Below are positions 45,704-54,768 of a stretch of DNA of 64,000 bases, piece after piece. Origin of the DNA: Reticulitermes speratus (taxonomy: Eukaryota > Arthropoda > Insecta > Blattodea > Rhinotermitidae); assembly GCA_021186555.1 (NCBI GenBank), contig JAJKFL010000031.1, positions 24,300,452 to 24,364,451 of the forward strand, in the 5' to 3' direction. The first letter of the stretch is position 1. The number at the start of each line of letters is the position of its first letter. Under the pieces are notes generated by a model, which was not told the origin of the DNA, searched no databases, and saw only the letters and a list, made by a program, of their open reading frames with translations. The translations under genes and the position numbers were made by a program.

Positions 45704-47133
45704 ATTAACATTATCGCTCACCTGAACCACCTTAATGATATTAAAGAATTGTGCAAGTAATTGTGTTCCTTTTCTTATAGTTCTTCCGTATTTTACTTTG
45801 TTTTATCTTTCTTATATCAAAATATCTCCCTCACAAATTTTGTTCTTAAACACTTTCAATCTGAAGTGTCTTCTCTCACTGTGGCTAACAGACGCATTGA
45901 TAAAAACCTGAACCTGTGTTTGTGTCATTAGGAGGCATGAGGTGAGTTGGGGTAAAGCAGCACACGATCTTAACTTTAAGAATGGGTAAAGGCCATTTTG
46001 TCTCTGTTGAAAGACTTCTGTATCCTTTGAATATGACGCTGGTTTGGCCACCTCGGCCGATCTGATTGCAGCGGCCAAGATAAATGTCCCCAACTCCGCC
46101 TTGAGTCGAACCTTGGTTGTCCGGTTCGGCTCATATTAGAAAGATATTTATGGAATTCCAGTAAGGCTTTAACATTTTGTGATATGGCATGTGTTGTTGA
46201 AATTTTGGCCTTCAAATAAAATACCACTCTTTGTAAGCAGTTGAAAGTGAAACGGAACTTAAGTAGGCCTATATAAAGTTTTAGCATACAAGAAACTCAA
46301 CTAAATCCTGACAAAGGATTTGACAGGCACACCAGGCTTCTACCAACGCTTCTTTCTTCTATGCTTGCGGGTAATACCCAGAGATCAAAATCTTTATAAC
46401 ACTCCCGACATCTATCGAAAATCTTAGGGTTAGTTACATGCAGTGGGATAAGATTAACAGAAGAGTGTAGAAGTAATCTTAGACAATCCTGTTCCAGGGT
46501 AATTCTTTTATCATAAATATCACGTGAACTCTTTTTGTGGTAGAAACCTGCCTGTGCATCACAGATGTTCTGAACAATGTTACTATCAGACATTGTGTTA
46601 AAAGTTACGGAAATACGTGCTGTACATATGGAATAACAAGGTAGGCATAGGATTCAGTTCTTCGGGGTACGGTGTATGTGTCTCTGGGTGATCAGGACCC
46701 GCAGTTCCAAATTTCATCAGAGTTACATCATATCGTGAATTCTGTTGTTCGTAACTAAATGATGGCATCTGATGGTAGTTCGGCTGCTGAAGAATATCCT
46801 CGCCTTAAAAGTTTATTGTCACAGTGACAAGAGCCCACTCTTGGTTCTTATCGTGAGCCTGATTAATCCAATTTCTTCATGCGATGTTTCCGGTTCTCAC
46901 GGCAGTGACTCTAAAGATTATGGTTTTCTGGGGTGTGACACCGTGTAGTCAGGAAGAAATTATTTTTGTGGCCCATTTTAATAATATTGCACTCTAGAAA
47001 CCTAAGTCTTTCAAGTGTTGTCTTTCCTTGTAGGCGTTTCCGACCAACATTTTGTGAACATGCGTAGCATATATCGTCTCAGCCGTACGTGGTACACTCG
47101 TATATTCCGTTTGTCGCATCCTTCCCGATACAG
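45704..47133. other. No gene recognised
   Basis: Three minus frames of about 93-103 codons (45812-46593) overlap or abut each other without conserved motifs. Confidence 0.35.
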
Positions 47134-47143
47134 TCAACTACCT

Positions 47144-47443
47144 ACCATGATTTCAGGCTTCCGCCGCCATGTTGATGAGTTCTGCGCTCTTCTGGGATAT
47201 TACGCGGCGTCGTGTGGTAGTTGTTTACCGACGTTTCGGGGCAACGTATCGGTCCTATCTTCACGGGTCAAGAGTCCGAATAGGAATGAAAGTCAGCAAC
47301 CTATAATGTAGATTTATGAATTATTTCTTTCTTTCCTACCCGGACTCTTGACCCGTGAAGATGGGACTGATACGTTCTGCCGAAACGTCGGTAAACAATT
47401 ACTACACGACGCCGCATTTTATCCCAGAAGAGCACAGATCTCC
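47144..47443. mobile_element. Fold-back element, hammerhead-like subfamily G
   Basis: Arms run from GCGCTCTTCTGGGATATTAC through CGACGTTTCGGGGC and ATCTTCACGGGTCAAGAGTC, and back in inverse. A one-sided tail TGATTTCAGGCTTCCGCCGC lies at the left. TCAACTACCT flanks it (47134-47143 and 47444-47453). The right arm on + reads TGAAGA, T, stem II GGGAC/GTTCTGCC (imperfect), GAAACGTCGGTAAAC. In this subfamily the position before UGA is not C, and the only good stem I uses GUC as cleavage triplet. Confidence 0.8.
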
Positions 47444-47480
47444 TCAACTACCTGCCTACCTACCTACCTGGAGCAACTTT

Positions 47481-47597
47481 TTTTCTTTTTGTGGAGAAGG
47501 GCCCCGCAGCAGATGCTACGGACGCACCGCAGCCTTGAGGCTTATTGTACAACCCTGTGATGAAGATGAAGAGGATGATAATTAGTTTTTTCATTAT
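47481..47597 (-). mobile_element. SINE A, 5'-truncated insertion
   Basis: Only the 3' third of SINE A is present: on the minus strand CATCACAGGGTTGTACAATA, CTGCGGTGCGTCCGTAGCAT and GGGGCCCTTCTCCAC. The exact 13-base duplication CTGGAGCAACTTT (47468-47480 and 47598-47610) shows that this short piece inserted as such. Confidence 0.9.
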
Positions 47598-47669
47598 CTG
47601 GAGCAACTTTGTGGCCGTCTGTTTGTTGATTAATACGCATTAGACTTCTATATATTAATGTGATATATA

Positions 47670-47935
47670 GGTACAGGTAAACGGTGAAAGTCACCCAGTA
47701 ACGCGCCAGGATTAACTCAGAAGGGAGGAGGGGGAGTAGAACTGTAGCTCTACTCTTTCTTTAACCTTGACTGTAGATGGGGTGAGTGGGAAGATCCCCA
47801 GTACCTATTTTGCAGGAGGCTGGGTGGGCCTGAAGGTCGCTCTGGACGGATATGGAGAAGAGAAAATATCGTGCCCCTACCGGGGTTCGAATCCCCGACC
47901 GTTCAGCCCGTAACTGTACCGACTGCGCTAATCCC
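47670..47935 (-). mobile_element. SINE C copy
   Basis: On the minus strand the head has GCGCAGTCGGTACAGTTACG and GGTCGGGGATTCGAACCCC; the body has TCCAGAGCGACCTTCAGG, GCCCACCCAGCCTCC and GAGTAGAGCTACAGTTCTAC. The 3' end matches 20944-21236. Confidence 0.85.
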
Positions 47936-49079
47936 CCCCCCCCTGTATGTACTCGAAGTCTATTTAACGATGAGTGCTAAAGATTTTCGCATAGCTTCAG
48001 TACGGTCAGTGACCAATGAACATTGCGTTCGGCCTCTGCCCTTGCGCCTGTGTTTACAGGGAATGTCTGTTGTAACTCTTCGTGTGCAATAGAATTTCTG
48101 AACAGGTAACTGGTAGAGTCTATGCTTTCTGCAATCCACAATTAAGCGTCAGGAAAGTGCCTGCCGAACTGTGTGTAGCGCAGTGTATTCAAAGGAAACT
48201 GTAGGAACAAGGAAGAGGCTGTAATTACCCGAAGCTGTTACGACTCAAATATTGGGCTAGCCTGCTGTGTGATGGGGATCAGAGAGGTTAGGGTCAGCTT
48301 GTTTGGATAGGAGAGGCGTCTTATCAGCTAAGCTCTCCGAGTCCATACTGTTTCGAATAGAGGCTTTTGGGGTAATACAGATTCGTGATTACCTTCCGTG
48401 TAACTGTCAATCAGATTGTTTGACTTTCAATTCTGTTTGTTCTCCTAGAGAGCCTTCATATTAGAGCCTGAATCTTACGTATATAAGACCTGTAGGAAAT
48501 TAACTGAGCACAGCTGTTGTATGTGCTTGCGTTCGTGTGTGTGTAATTTTAATTCCAAGCAACTGACGATCAAATCACTCAAACGCTTTCACTTTTAATT
48601 TGTGAATTACAGAATTTGGAGGAACGTGTACTGTAATTGGTACGTGCTGAGCGTCATAACAGTGTATCTTACAGCGATAATACAGACCATGAGTAAATAA
48701 TGACCCAGTTTTAAAGAGAAGAATAGTGTGGTTATTATTTCTTAGGTTACTTAATCACGCAAATTGAGAGAGATAAATTTGAAATCGCGTGGAACGAAGC
48801 ACTAGTGGTCTGTTTCGAAATGCTGTCTCGGGTAACTACAAATTTATTTGTAGATACAGTATAATAACTTTCATGTGATTAACGAAGCAAATAAAATTGC
48901 TGTACTCATAACTATCAAAGTCATGAAGTTGTCGTGTACGAGTGGAATCAATACACGTACGGCAACAAACAGAAATAATTAGCGACGTTAAATTCTTCAT
49001 GACTTCCCTGCCTGAAGCATGATTGAGATCTTTCCAGCTGATTTGTTAATTGAAAACGGTATTGTTTGTCAGGTTTGTG
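47936..49079. other. No feature recognised
   Basis: Nothing nameable. Confidence 0.35.
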
Positions 49080-49089
49080 GAATGACTTT

Positions 49090-49345
49090 TTGTCCCCCCC
49101 CATGGCTCGACAGCCCCTAGGGGGCCTAGGCCGCCTCATTTTTCGAGGTTTCGCGATCACACGCTTTTAGACACACCACAGTCGGTAGGACTCCTCTGGA
49201 CGAGGGACCAGCTCGTCGCAGAGACCTCTACCTGACAACACACAATATTCATAAGAGACATCCATGGCTCCGGCGGGATTCGAACCCATAATCTCAGCAA
49301 GCGAGCGGCCGTAGACCCACGCCTTAGACCGCGCGGCCACCGGGA
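49090..49345 (-). mobile_element. SINE D, full-length copy
   Basis: Head TGGCCGCGCGGTCTAAGGCG and GGGTTCGAATCCCGCC on the minus strand; body as in 10800-11061. GAATGACTTT lies at 49080-49089 and 49346-49355. Confidence 0.92.
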
Positions 49346-49355
49346 GAATGACTTT

Positions 49356-49789
49356 ACCTCCTGCAATTCAACATCACAGTACATCTTAGCTACAGAAGGC
49401 AGTGGGAGAAGGTTAATTTCTTACCAAACACGGTGGTAGAGCGGCAACGCCAGATTTATGTTCCTGAAGTATGCAGTTTGAAACTAGGGCAGGAATCGGG
49501 ATTTCATGATTGACGTTGCTCGTGGTTTGTCTAAGATCCTTCAGGATAATGACACTTGTGGACGTAATTCACACACAGATGGGCCAAAAGTCACTGTGCA
49601 CCCGTACGACAAACGTTAAAACTGCTTTGTTCTTGTTATGAATGTTACAATAATGAAACAATGAACTGACATTGTTGGAGAGAGGGAGGGTTGGTCACCG
49701 CAGGTACCACACGTCCCCTAGGCCGTAATACTAAGAATGTGGCTGTTGTAACGTGAATACAGTGATACCTGACTTAAACGGAACCTGTG
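49356..49789. other. No feature recognised
   Basis: Nothing nameable. Confidence 0.35.
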
Positions 49790-49905
49790 CATAACGAAGA
49801 TCTGTCTTTAGTGGAAGCCGTTTACAGTTCGGTAGAGGCTACCGGTCTCATCTTCAAGGGACCGATAGGCTATCCTGAAACGTCTGTGACTACCATTAAA
49901 CTCTT
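49790..49905. mobile_element. Hammerhead fold-back family, eroded
   Basis: GTCTCATCTTCAAGGGACC and CCTGAAACGTCTGTGACTACC resemble subfamily G landmarks, with a short inner inverted repeat (GGTAGAGGCTACC). Too diverged to fold by eye. Confidence 0.35.
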
Positions 49906-50349
49906 CGTAACCTCCCGGAAGAGCGAAGACCTACAATTTTATGTCTTCTCGGTCGGTACACTTTTGGAGATAAGAAAGAGGGGTAGAGGAGATTCCTTTT
50001 ATGTTTCTGTCGTGTAGAAATGCTCACAGACGCAGTCCGGGAAGTCCCGAAGACCTCTCAGGCATCAGAGACCCAAATAACGTATCTGAAAGTTGCCTAT
50101 TTCACAGCTTTTCTGTAATTCAGGAATGTTAGTTGCATTCCAATTTTCCAAGTCGAAATGGAAGTTTTAAGGTATTACATTTAACTGCCGCGAATATTTG
50201 GACTGTTAAATGTAATGGAATAGGACTTAGTGGATTGGGTCTTCTGTGAGACTGGCCGTGAAATATATTGTATTTCAACTAAAGTATTTGAGCCGATGTG
50301 GAATGTGCATGCTAAGGTCAAAGACACATAACGATTTTGGAAAGCAAGA
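49906..50349. other. No feature recognised
   Basis: Nothing nameable. Confidence 0.3.
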
Positions 50350-50455
50350 TCTGCACTCTTCTGGGACATTACGCGTAAACAATTACCACAAGACGCCGCG
50401 TAATATCCCAGAAGAGCGCAGATCTCATCAACATCGCGGCGGAAGCCTGAAATCA
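50350..50455. mobile_element. Fold-back element, subfamily G, centre deleted
   Basis: ATCTGCACTCTTCTGGGACA and its inverse with the GTAAACAATTACCACAAGAC stretch leave only the outer arm. The right tail GGCGGAAGCCTGAAATCA matches 47144-47443. The ribozyme-like centre is absent. Confidence 0.75.
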
Positions 50456-50766
50456 AGGCTGGAGAGCAAGGTTTTACTGAATTTTTTTTAGACCAATTTT
50501 AATATAAAATTAAGGTAAGTTACACGTAAAGGATTTTATTTTTCAAGTCAATGCCGTCGCTAAACAATGAGGTTATGTATATTTCGTTCGTGTATGTGCC
50601 ACTGTCTCTTTAAATTTGTTTTCATTCTGTTTTTTTTGTAATATTACACAATAAAACTGAATTACTGTGACGCTGTAGTACAGGGATGACCACAATGCTG
50701 TTCGCGCGATTTGCCTCTAAAAGAAATATTAAATCAGTAAGTCAGCAAATGATCGGAGATCCTAAC
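50456..50766. other. No feature recognised
   Basis: Short unassigned stretch. Confidence 0.3.
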
Positions 50767-50778
50767 CTCCTGTATGAG

Positions 50779-50976
50779 CTTTATATTATCTGTACCGTGC
50801 ACTTCAGTAATTAATTATTTAATTATTCCAACAAATGAACTACACTATTTTAGTGTTTTCTTGTCCCTACATATGTTTCGGCACTCTCGACGACACCCCT
50901 GAAGAAGTTCCGAAACATATGTAGTGACAAGAAAACACTAAAATAGTGCAGTGCATTTGTTGGAATAAATAAATAA
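50779..50976. mobile_element. Fold-back element with eroded hammerhead-like motif
   Basis: Arms 50828-50881 and 50910-50963 are inverse copies with three mismatches in 54. A left tail with TACCGTGCACTTCAG is present. The duplication CTCCTGTATGAG lies at 50767-50778 and 50977-50988. On +, CTGAAGA (50899-50905), GAAA (50912-50915) and the palindrome ACATATGT are kept, but stem II has collapsed to six bases. Confidence 0.88.
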
Positions 50977-50988
50977 CTCCTGTATGAG

Positions 50989-51569
50989 ATTATGTACGAT
51001 GTTCATCTCCAGTACGCATGCCTCTAAATCGGTAACGTGGCCTTCACTTGCTTCCTTGTTCGGCTCAGGGTTAGTACAGTGTGTTAGCTCTAACTGTGTA
51101 CTTCTTCATCTCATTCACAGGTACGTTTCTGTACATAGTAATAACATAGCATGGCTTACATCATCCACTTTTTTATTCACCATATTAGTAAATTTTCAAA
51201 AAAAATTATATACCTGTATTAACTTTATCTACAGGTTTGGACAGTTTTTTTTTCTTTCTTCAGTGGCTGGAGAGCTAAAAATAAAACAATAGATGAATGT
51301 TTCATGCAAAACTTTTTTAAAATACATTTTAAAAAAAATTTATTTAGTTATATATTTTAAACTGTAGTAGTCTTAACAATGATTTACCACTCCATCGGCA
51401 ACTGGACATTCTGTGAAAACAAACATTATAACAACACGATTTAACCAAGAATACACACACGCACGCACTGAATATTGAATCCGGATAATGTGGACTGGAT
51501 ATTGAAACATTATGCATATGATATGCTCTGCAACTTACACAATATCAATATCATTGTATGCAAGTATAT
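50989..51569. other. No feature recognised
   Basis: The 102-codon frame at 50984-51292 has no domain. Confidence 0.3.
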
Positions 51570-51649
51570 ACAGGGCATACACAAAAGAATGGTGCGATTT
51601 TAATAGTGAACACTATTAAAACCGCACTATTCTTTTGTGTATGCCCTGT
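51570..51649. mobile_element. Short palindromic MITE (80 bp)
   Basis: Arms of 39 bases (ACAGGGCATACACAAAAG... inward) with two mismatches and only AA between them. CAGGG ends beside TA suggest a Tc1/mariner-type derivative. It sits just upstream of a hammerhead-like motif. Confidence 0.75.
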
Positions 51650-51682
51650 TTATCCTATGTACAGCGCTCCACATGATTTTGT

Positions 51683-51728
51683 AAACTCTCTGAATACGGT
51701 TCGTTAAGAACCGAAACATGTTGGGAGT
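51683..51728 (+). ncRNA. Hammerhead-like motif, core altered
   Basis: CTGAATA (for CTGAAGA) then C, a perfect 5-bp stem II GGTTC/GAACC with loop GTTAA, GAAA (51713-51716), palindrome ACATGT, T at the cleavage position and GGGAG. Stem II covariation with other loci is preserved, but the altered core suggests inactivity. The left arm of the parent fold-back element is not recognisable. Confidence 0.5.
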
Positions 51729-52319
51729 ATGTGTAATTTGTGTAATATGCATACTTTACCGGATGTGGTGTATTGTGTGGTTGTTTATAAAATATTTGGT
51801 TATTAAAGTAGTTTACTTTTGCAAAAAGCTGACCTTGAACGGCATCTTAAAAACTTTTCTAAAGAAAGGAGACCTTAACTAACTGAAACCAGTTTCTTTC
51901 AGCTGGATGAACAGAAATATGAAACCATGAAATAAGTAAAATGTGTTTTTTATTTTATTTTACCAATTCCTGTCTCTTGCCTAAGTTGCCTGCTAAAGCG
52001 CGGCTCCCGAAGCTTGTCCAGAGGGCCACCGCTGCTGTATTATATTGTATGTCTTGTGATAAATTGCTCATTAATTCACAAAGTTTCTGGAAGTGAACCC
52101 TGAAATATAATCATTGCTGCTATTAAAGTATGTATTCACACATTCTTGAGCCATCCCATACCAGTTCTATCTTAGAACCAAATTCCCAAATAACCATATT
52201 AATGGTATCTTTCGATTTAATTTCCAATTCCAAGTGCCCCTTTTCCAAGACCTTTCCCTAACAGAATTTTTATTGATGTATTCTTGTGTTCTGTATCCTG
52301 AAAAAAATGTTCGGGTAAA
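51729..52319. other. No feature recognised
   Basis: Nothing nameable. Confidence 0.3.
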
Positions 52320-52431
52320 TTATTTATGGTGTTAAACATAACGTTGTATCTACCGTGCATTTTCAAATGAGATGTGTTCAAAAATCACCAACTAATGCAC
52401 ATAAACTTTTCAATAGTTTATTCTTAAAATA

Positions 52432-52475
52432 CCCCTATACGTATTTCGGTGGTTTAAACCACCATCTTCAGGGGG
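52432..52475 (-). ncRNA. Hammerhead-ribozyme-like motif, left arm
   Basis: Mirror of 52530-52573 read on the minus strand: stem I CCCC/GGGG, CTGAAGA, extra T, stem II GGTGG/CCACC with a central TTTAAA that can extend the stem, GAAA, stem III palindrome ATACGTAT, A as cleavage base. Confidence 0.68.
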
Positions 52476-52529
52476 TCGTGGAGATTATATATGTAATAAC
52501 TATAAGTCTATGCATTTTAATCTCCACGA

Positions 52530-52573
52530 CCCCCTGAAGATGGTGGTTTAAACCACCGAAATACGTATAGGGG
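52530..52573 (+). ncRNA. Hammerhead-ribozyme-like motif, right arm
   Basis: Stem I CCCC (52530-52533) pairs with GGGG (52570-52573). Core CTGAAGA (52534-52540) is followed by an extra T (52541), stem II (52542-52557, palindrome GGTGGTTTAAACCACC), GAAA (52558-52561), stem III (52561-52568, palindrome ATACGTAT) and cleavage base A52569. Core order and identity match a type I hammerhead. The extra base lies between A9 and stem II, where an extra base is known in one viroid hammerhead. Predicted cut after 52569. Not tested. Confidence 0.7.
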
Positions 52574-52747
52574 AATTTTAAGAATAAACTATTGAAAAGT
52601 TTATGTGCATTAGTTGGTGATTTTTGAACACATCTTATTTATGGTGTGTCATATTTAAAGTTCTGTGGCGATAAATTGCAGGATGTGCTGTCTTTTGTTT
52701 ACGAATTCTGTTGCCGTTCCGTTACAGAACGTGTCCTTTCCTTACAG

Positions 52748-53047
52748 ATGTGACTGCGATCCCATTAAACACGGTGCTCTCTGAAGCAGGGTCCAACGTA
52801 ACTCTTGCTTGCCCCGGAGTGACGGAGCTGTCCTTGGTGCATATGTTAGAATGGCGATCGCAAGTGAAGCTCGTGGAATATATGGGGGAGAGCACGCCCG
52901 TTTGGGAGCATAGACATCGCATTACGTTACTGCCGGACACGTTTGCTCTTCATTTTCATCCTGTGACTGCTGAGGACAGTGCAGAGTATAGCTGTCTGGT
53001 CAACAACCGGCCGAAACCAGAAGCTATCGTAAGGCTGATCGTACAAG
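52748..53047 (+). CDS. Immunoglobulin-domain exon (phase 1-1)
   Basis: A 300-base open segment encodes one Ig-like (V/I-type) domain. It contains NVTLACPG (first cysteine, strand B), LEWRSQVKLVEY (core tryptophan, strand C), RITLLPDTFALHF (strands D-E) and DSAEYSCLVN (DxxxYxC, second cysteine, strand F), then VRLIVQ (strand G). TCCTTTCCTTACAG is a good acceptor before 52748 and CAAG|GTAAGA a good donor after 53047. Both boundaries fall after the first base of a codon, the symmetric phase 1-1 layout usual for Ig modules. An alternative acceptor (GTTACAG) lies 21 bases upstream. The protein is presumably an extracellular cell-adhesion or receptor-type Ig-superfamily member; I cannot name it. 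NVT is a possible N-glycosylation site. Other exons are not visible in this window. Confidence 0.82.
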
Positions 53048-53196
53048 GTAAGACTGGTCACAGTTCTTATAACGTCACTTGTTTTATCATGTCATTGCTT
53101 TGTTGAACATCGTATTTGGATTAGGGCGAAATGTTTGTAACCGAAATGAGGAACGAGAACCATTTAGCACGCAAATAATTTCGAATTGCGTATGAC
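53048..53196 (+). other. Intron start after the Ig exon
   Basis: Follows the GTAAGA donor. No further coding signal before the hAT-like element. Confidence 0.6.
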
Positions 53197-53880
53197 CAGG
53201 GCCGGAATTACGTATGAGCTAGACAAGCTACAACTTGGGGCCTCACATTACAAGGGCCCTCAGTGAGGCCGCCTCGCTAAAGAAATATGCATTTGTGTTG
53301 AATGAAAATTGTAATACAAGATTATGATAATTATTATTGACTATTGTTGCTTGTTCTATGTTTGTATTTATCGCAAATACTACTATACACGATAGAGTAA
53401 ATTAGGCATAGCAGATTTGTGAACAAAAAAGCAGTCAGTTCGCGCTTGGCCTTAATAGAACATCTGTTACTTCTTTTGTGTCCTTATCAAATAACGACTA
53501 ATAGAAACGTATGTATGTATGTACGTAGTATGGTATATGTATGTAGTATGTATGTATGTATGTATGTATGTGTGTTGTTGTATGTATGTATGTATGTATG
53601 TATGTATGTATGTTGTGTGTGTGTGTATGTATGTATGTATGTATGTATGTATTGTATGTATGTAGTATGTACATATGTAGTATGTATGATTATGTCGTAT
53701 GTTGTTGTATGTATGTATGTATGTGTGTATGTATGTATTGTACATATGTATGATGTATGTAGCATTTTATACGTACCCTTCCACTAGCATGAAAATGATT
53801 AAACCTAAAATTTAGTAGAGGGGCAGGGGCCTCTTAAAATGTTGCGGCTTAGGGCCACAGTACGCTTAAATCCGGTCCTG
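53197..53880. mobile_element. hAT-type MITE with (TATG)n expansion
   Basis: Ends CAGGGCCGGAATTACG and CGCTTAAATCCGGTCCTG (right end) are inverted repeats with small changes. CGTATGAC before and TGTATAAC after are an 8-base duplication with two changes. GGGGCCTC and its inverse lie inside. The centre contains a (TATG)n tract at about 53506-53760. No transposase. Confidence 0.82.
53506..53760. repeat. (TATG)n microsatellite
   Basis: Long, interrupted GTAT/TATG tract inside the hAT-like element. It produces the Met-Tyr-Val-Cys open frames on + and Tyr-Ile-His-Thr frames on minus, which are not genes. Confidence 0.95.
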
Positions 53881-54356
53881 TGTATAACCCTTCAGGTGTC
53901 CATGCAAACCACGGAATCACCCCCATTTGACTCGGACATAATGACCATCGCATCACACGCAGTTACACGAGTCACGACATGCCATTTTGTAACAAATGTC
54001 ATCGGAAGACGTTCGGCGTTTCAGTACATCTGCAGTGTAAGGTTCTCCTGCTTTCTCTCTTTCATCCGTCCTGTCTTTGTGCGGTTTGTCCTGATGCAAA
54101 CCTACAGGTTTTATTAAACACGTGTTCTGTGGCATTTATATGTTTTTTGTCCATCCAGCGCTGCAGCCGTAACTACAATAAAAACTGGTAACTTCCATTC
54201 AACTTATAGCCACATGAAACGCGAATCACAACTTAAATAAATTCTTATATGCTTACTTTAATTCTGGGCGCAAAAATTCTTAGCCTTGTCTGACTTTTGA
54301 AGGTCGTTGTTGATAGAACATGTTTTGATATAAGCATGGCTTAATGAATGTTAGAG
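53881..54356. other. No feature recognised
   Basis: Presumably intron downstream of the Ig exon. Confidence 0.35.
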
Positions 54357-54515
54357 AACCCGGTGTAGCTCAGGTGGTATAGTGACTATGCTGTGGGCTG
54401 GATGTCCGAGGAATCACGGTTCATTTCCTGGCAAGGTATGAGATACATTCCTTCTCCAAAGCCTCCAGACCGCCTCTGGAGTCCATCCAGTCTCCTGTGT
54501 AATATATACTGGTGG
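54357..54515 (+). mobile_element. SINE C, 3'-truncated
   Basis: AACCCGGTGTAGCTCAGGTG (box A), GGAATCACGGTTCATTTCC (box B, degenerate), CCTCCAGACCGCCTCTGGAG and CATCCAGTCTCC match the first half of SINE C. Confidence 0.75.
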
Positions 54516-54768
54516 GCTTTTTCGCTTTCAGATGAAGGATGACGCAATGAGTGTGACATTTAAGATTATATGCAACGTTTCACTTTGAAATTTGTCAGGC
54601 AACGAAATTTAAATCGATCGTAAAGATTCCTTCAGATTTTCTACGAAATTTAAGAGAAATAATTTTATTGTTTTCACGCGAAAGTTTGTTCCTGGTCAAC
54701 ATGCGCTAAGAGAGAGTGTGACAGTTTGTGCGTAGTATTTACAAGGTTGTGTGAATAGACATAGGAAC
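54516..54768. other. No feature recognised
   Basis: Short unassigned stretch. Confidence 0.3.

Larger units (their letters stand above)
52333..52634. mobile_element. Fold-back element with hammerhead motifs in both arms
   Basis: Arms 52370-52487 and 52518-52635 are inverse copies with a single mismatch in 118 bases and a 30-base centre. The left tail holds ACGTTGTATCTACCGTGCAT. The duplication TTATTTATGGTGT lies at 52320-52332 and 52635-52647. Each arm carries a complete hammerhead-like motif on its outward-reading strand. It ends 113 bases before the Ig exon. Near-identity of the arms suggests a young insertion. Confidence 0.93.

Noticed and set aside
53419-53787. Met-Tyr-Val-Cys-rich open frames
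   Set aside because: They derive from the (TATG)n tract inside a hAT-like element.
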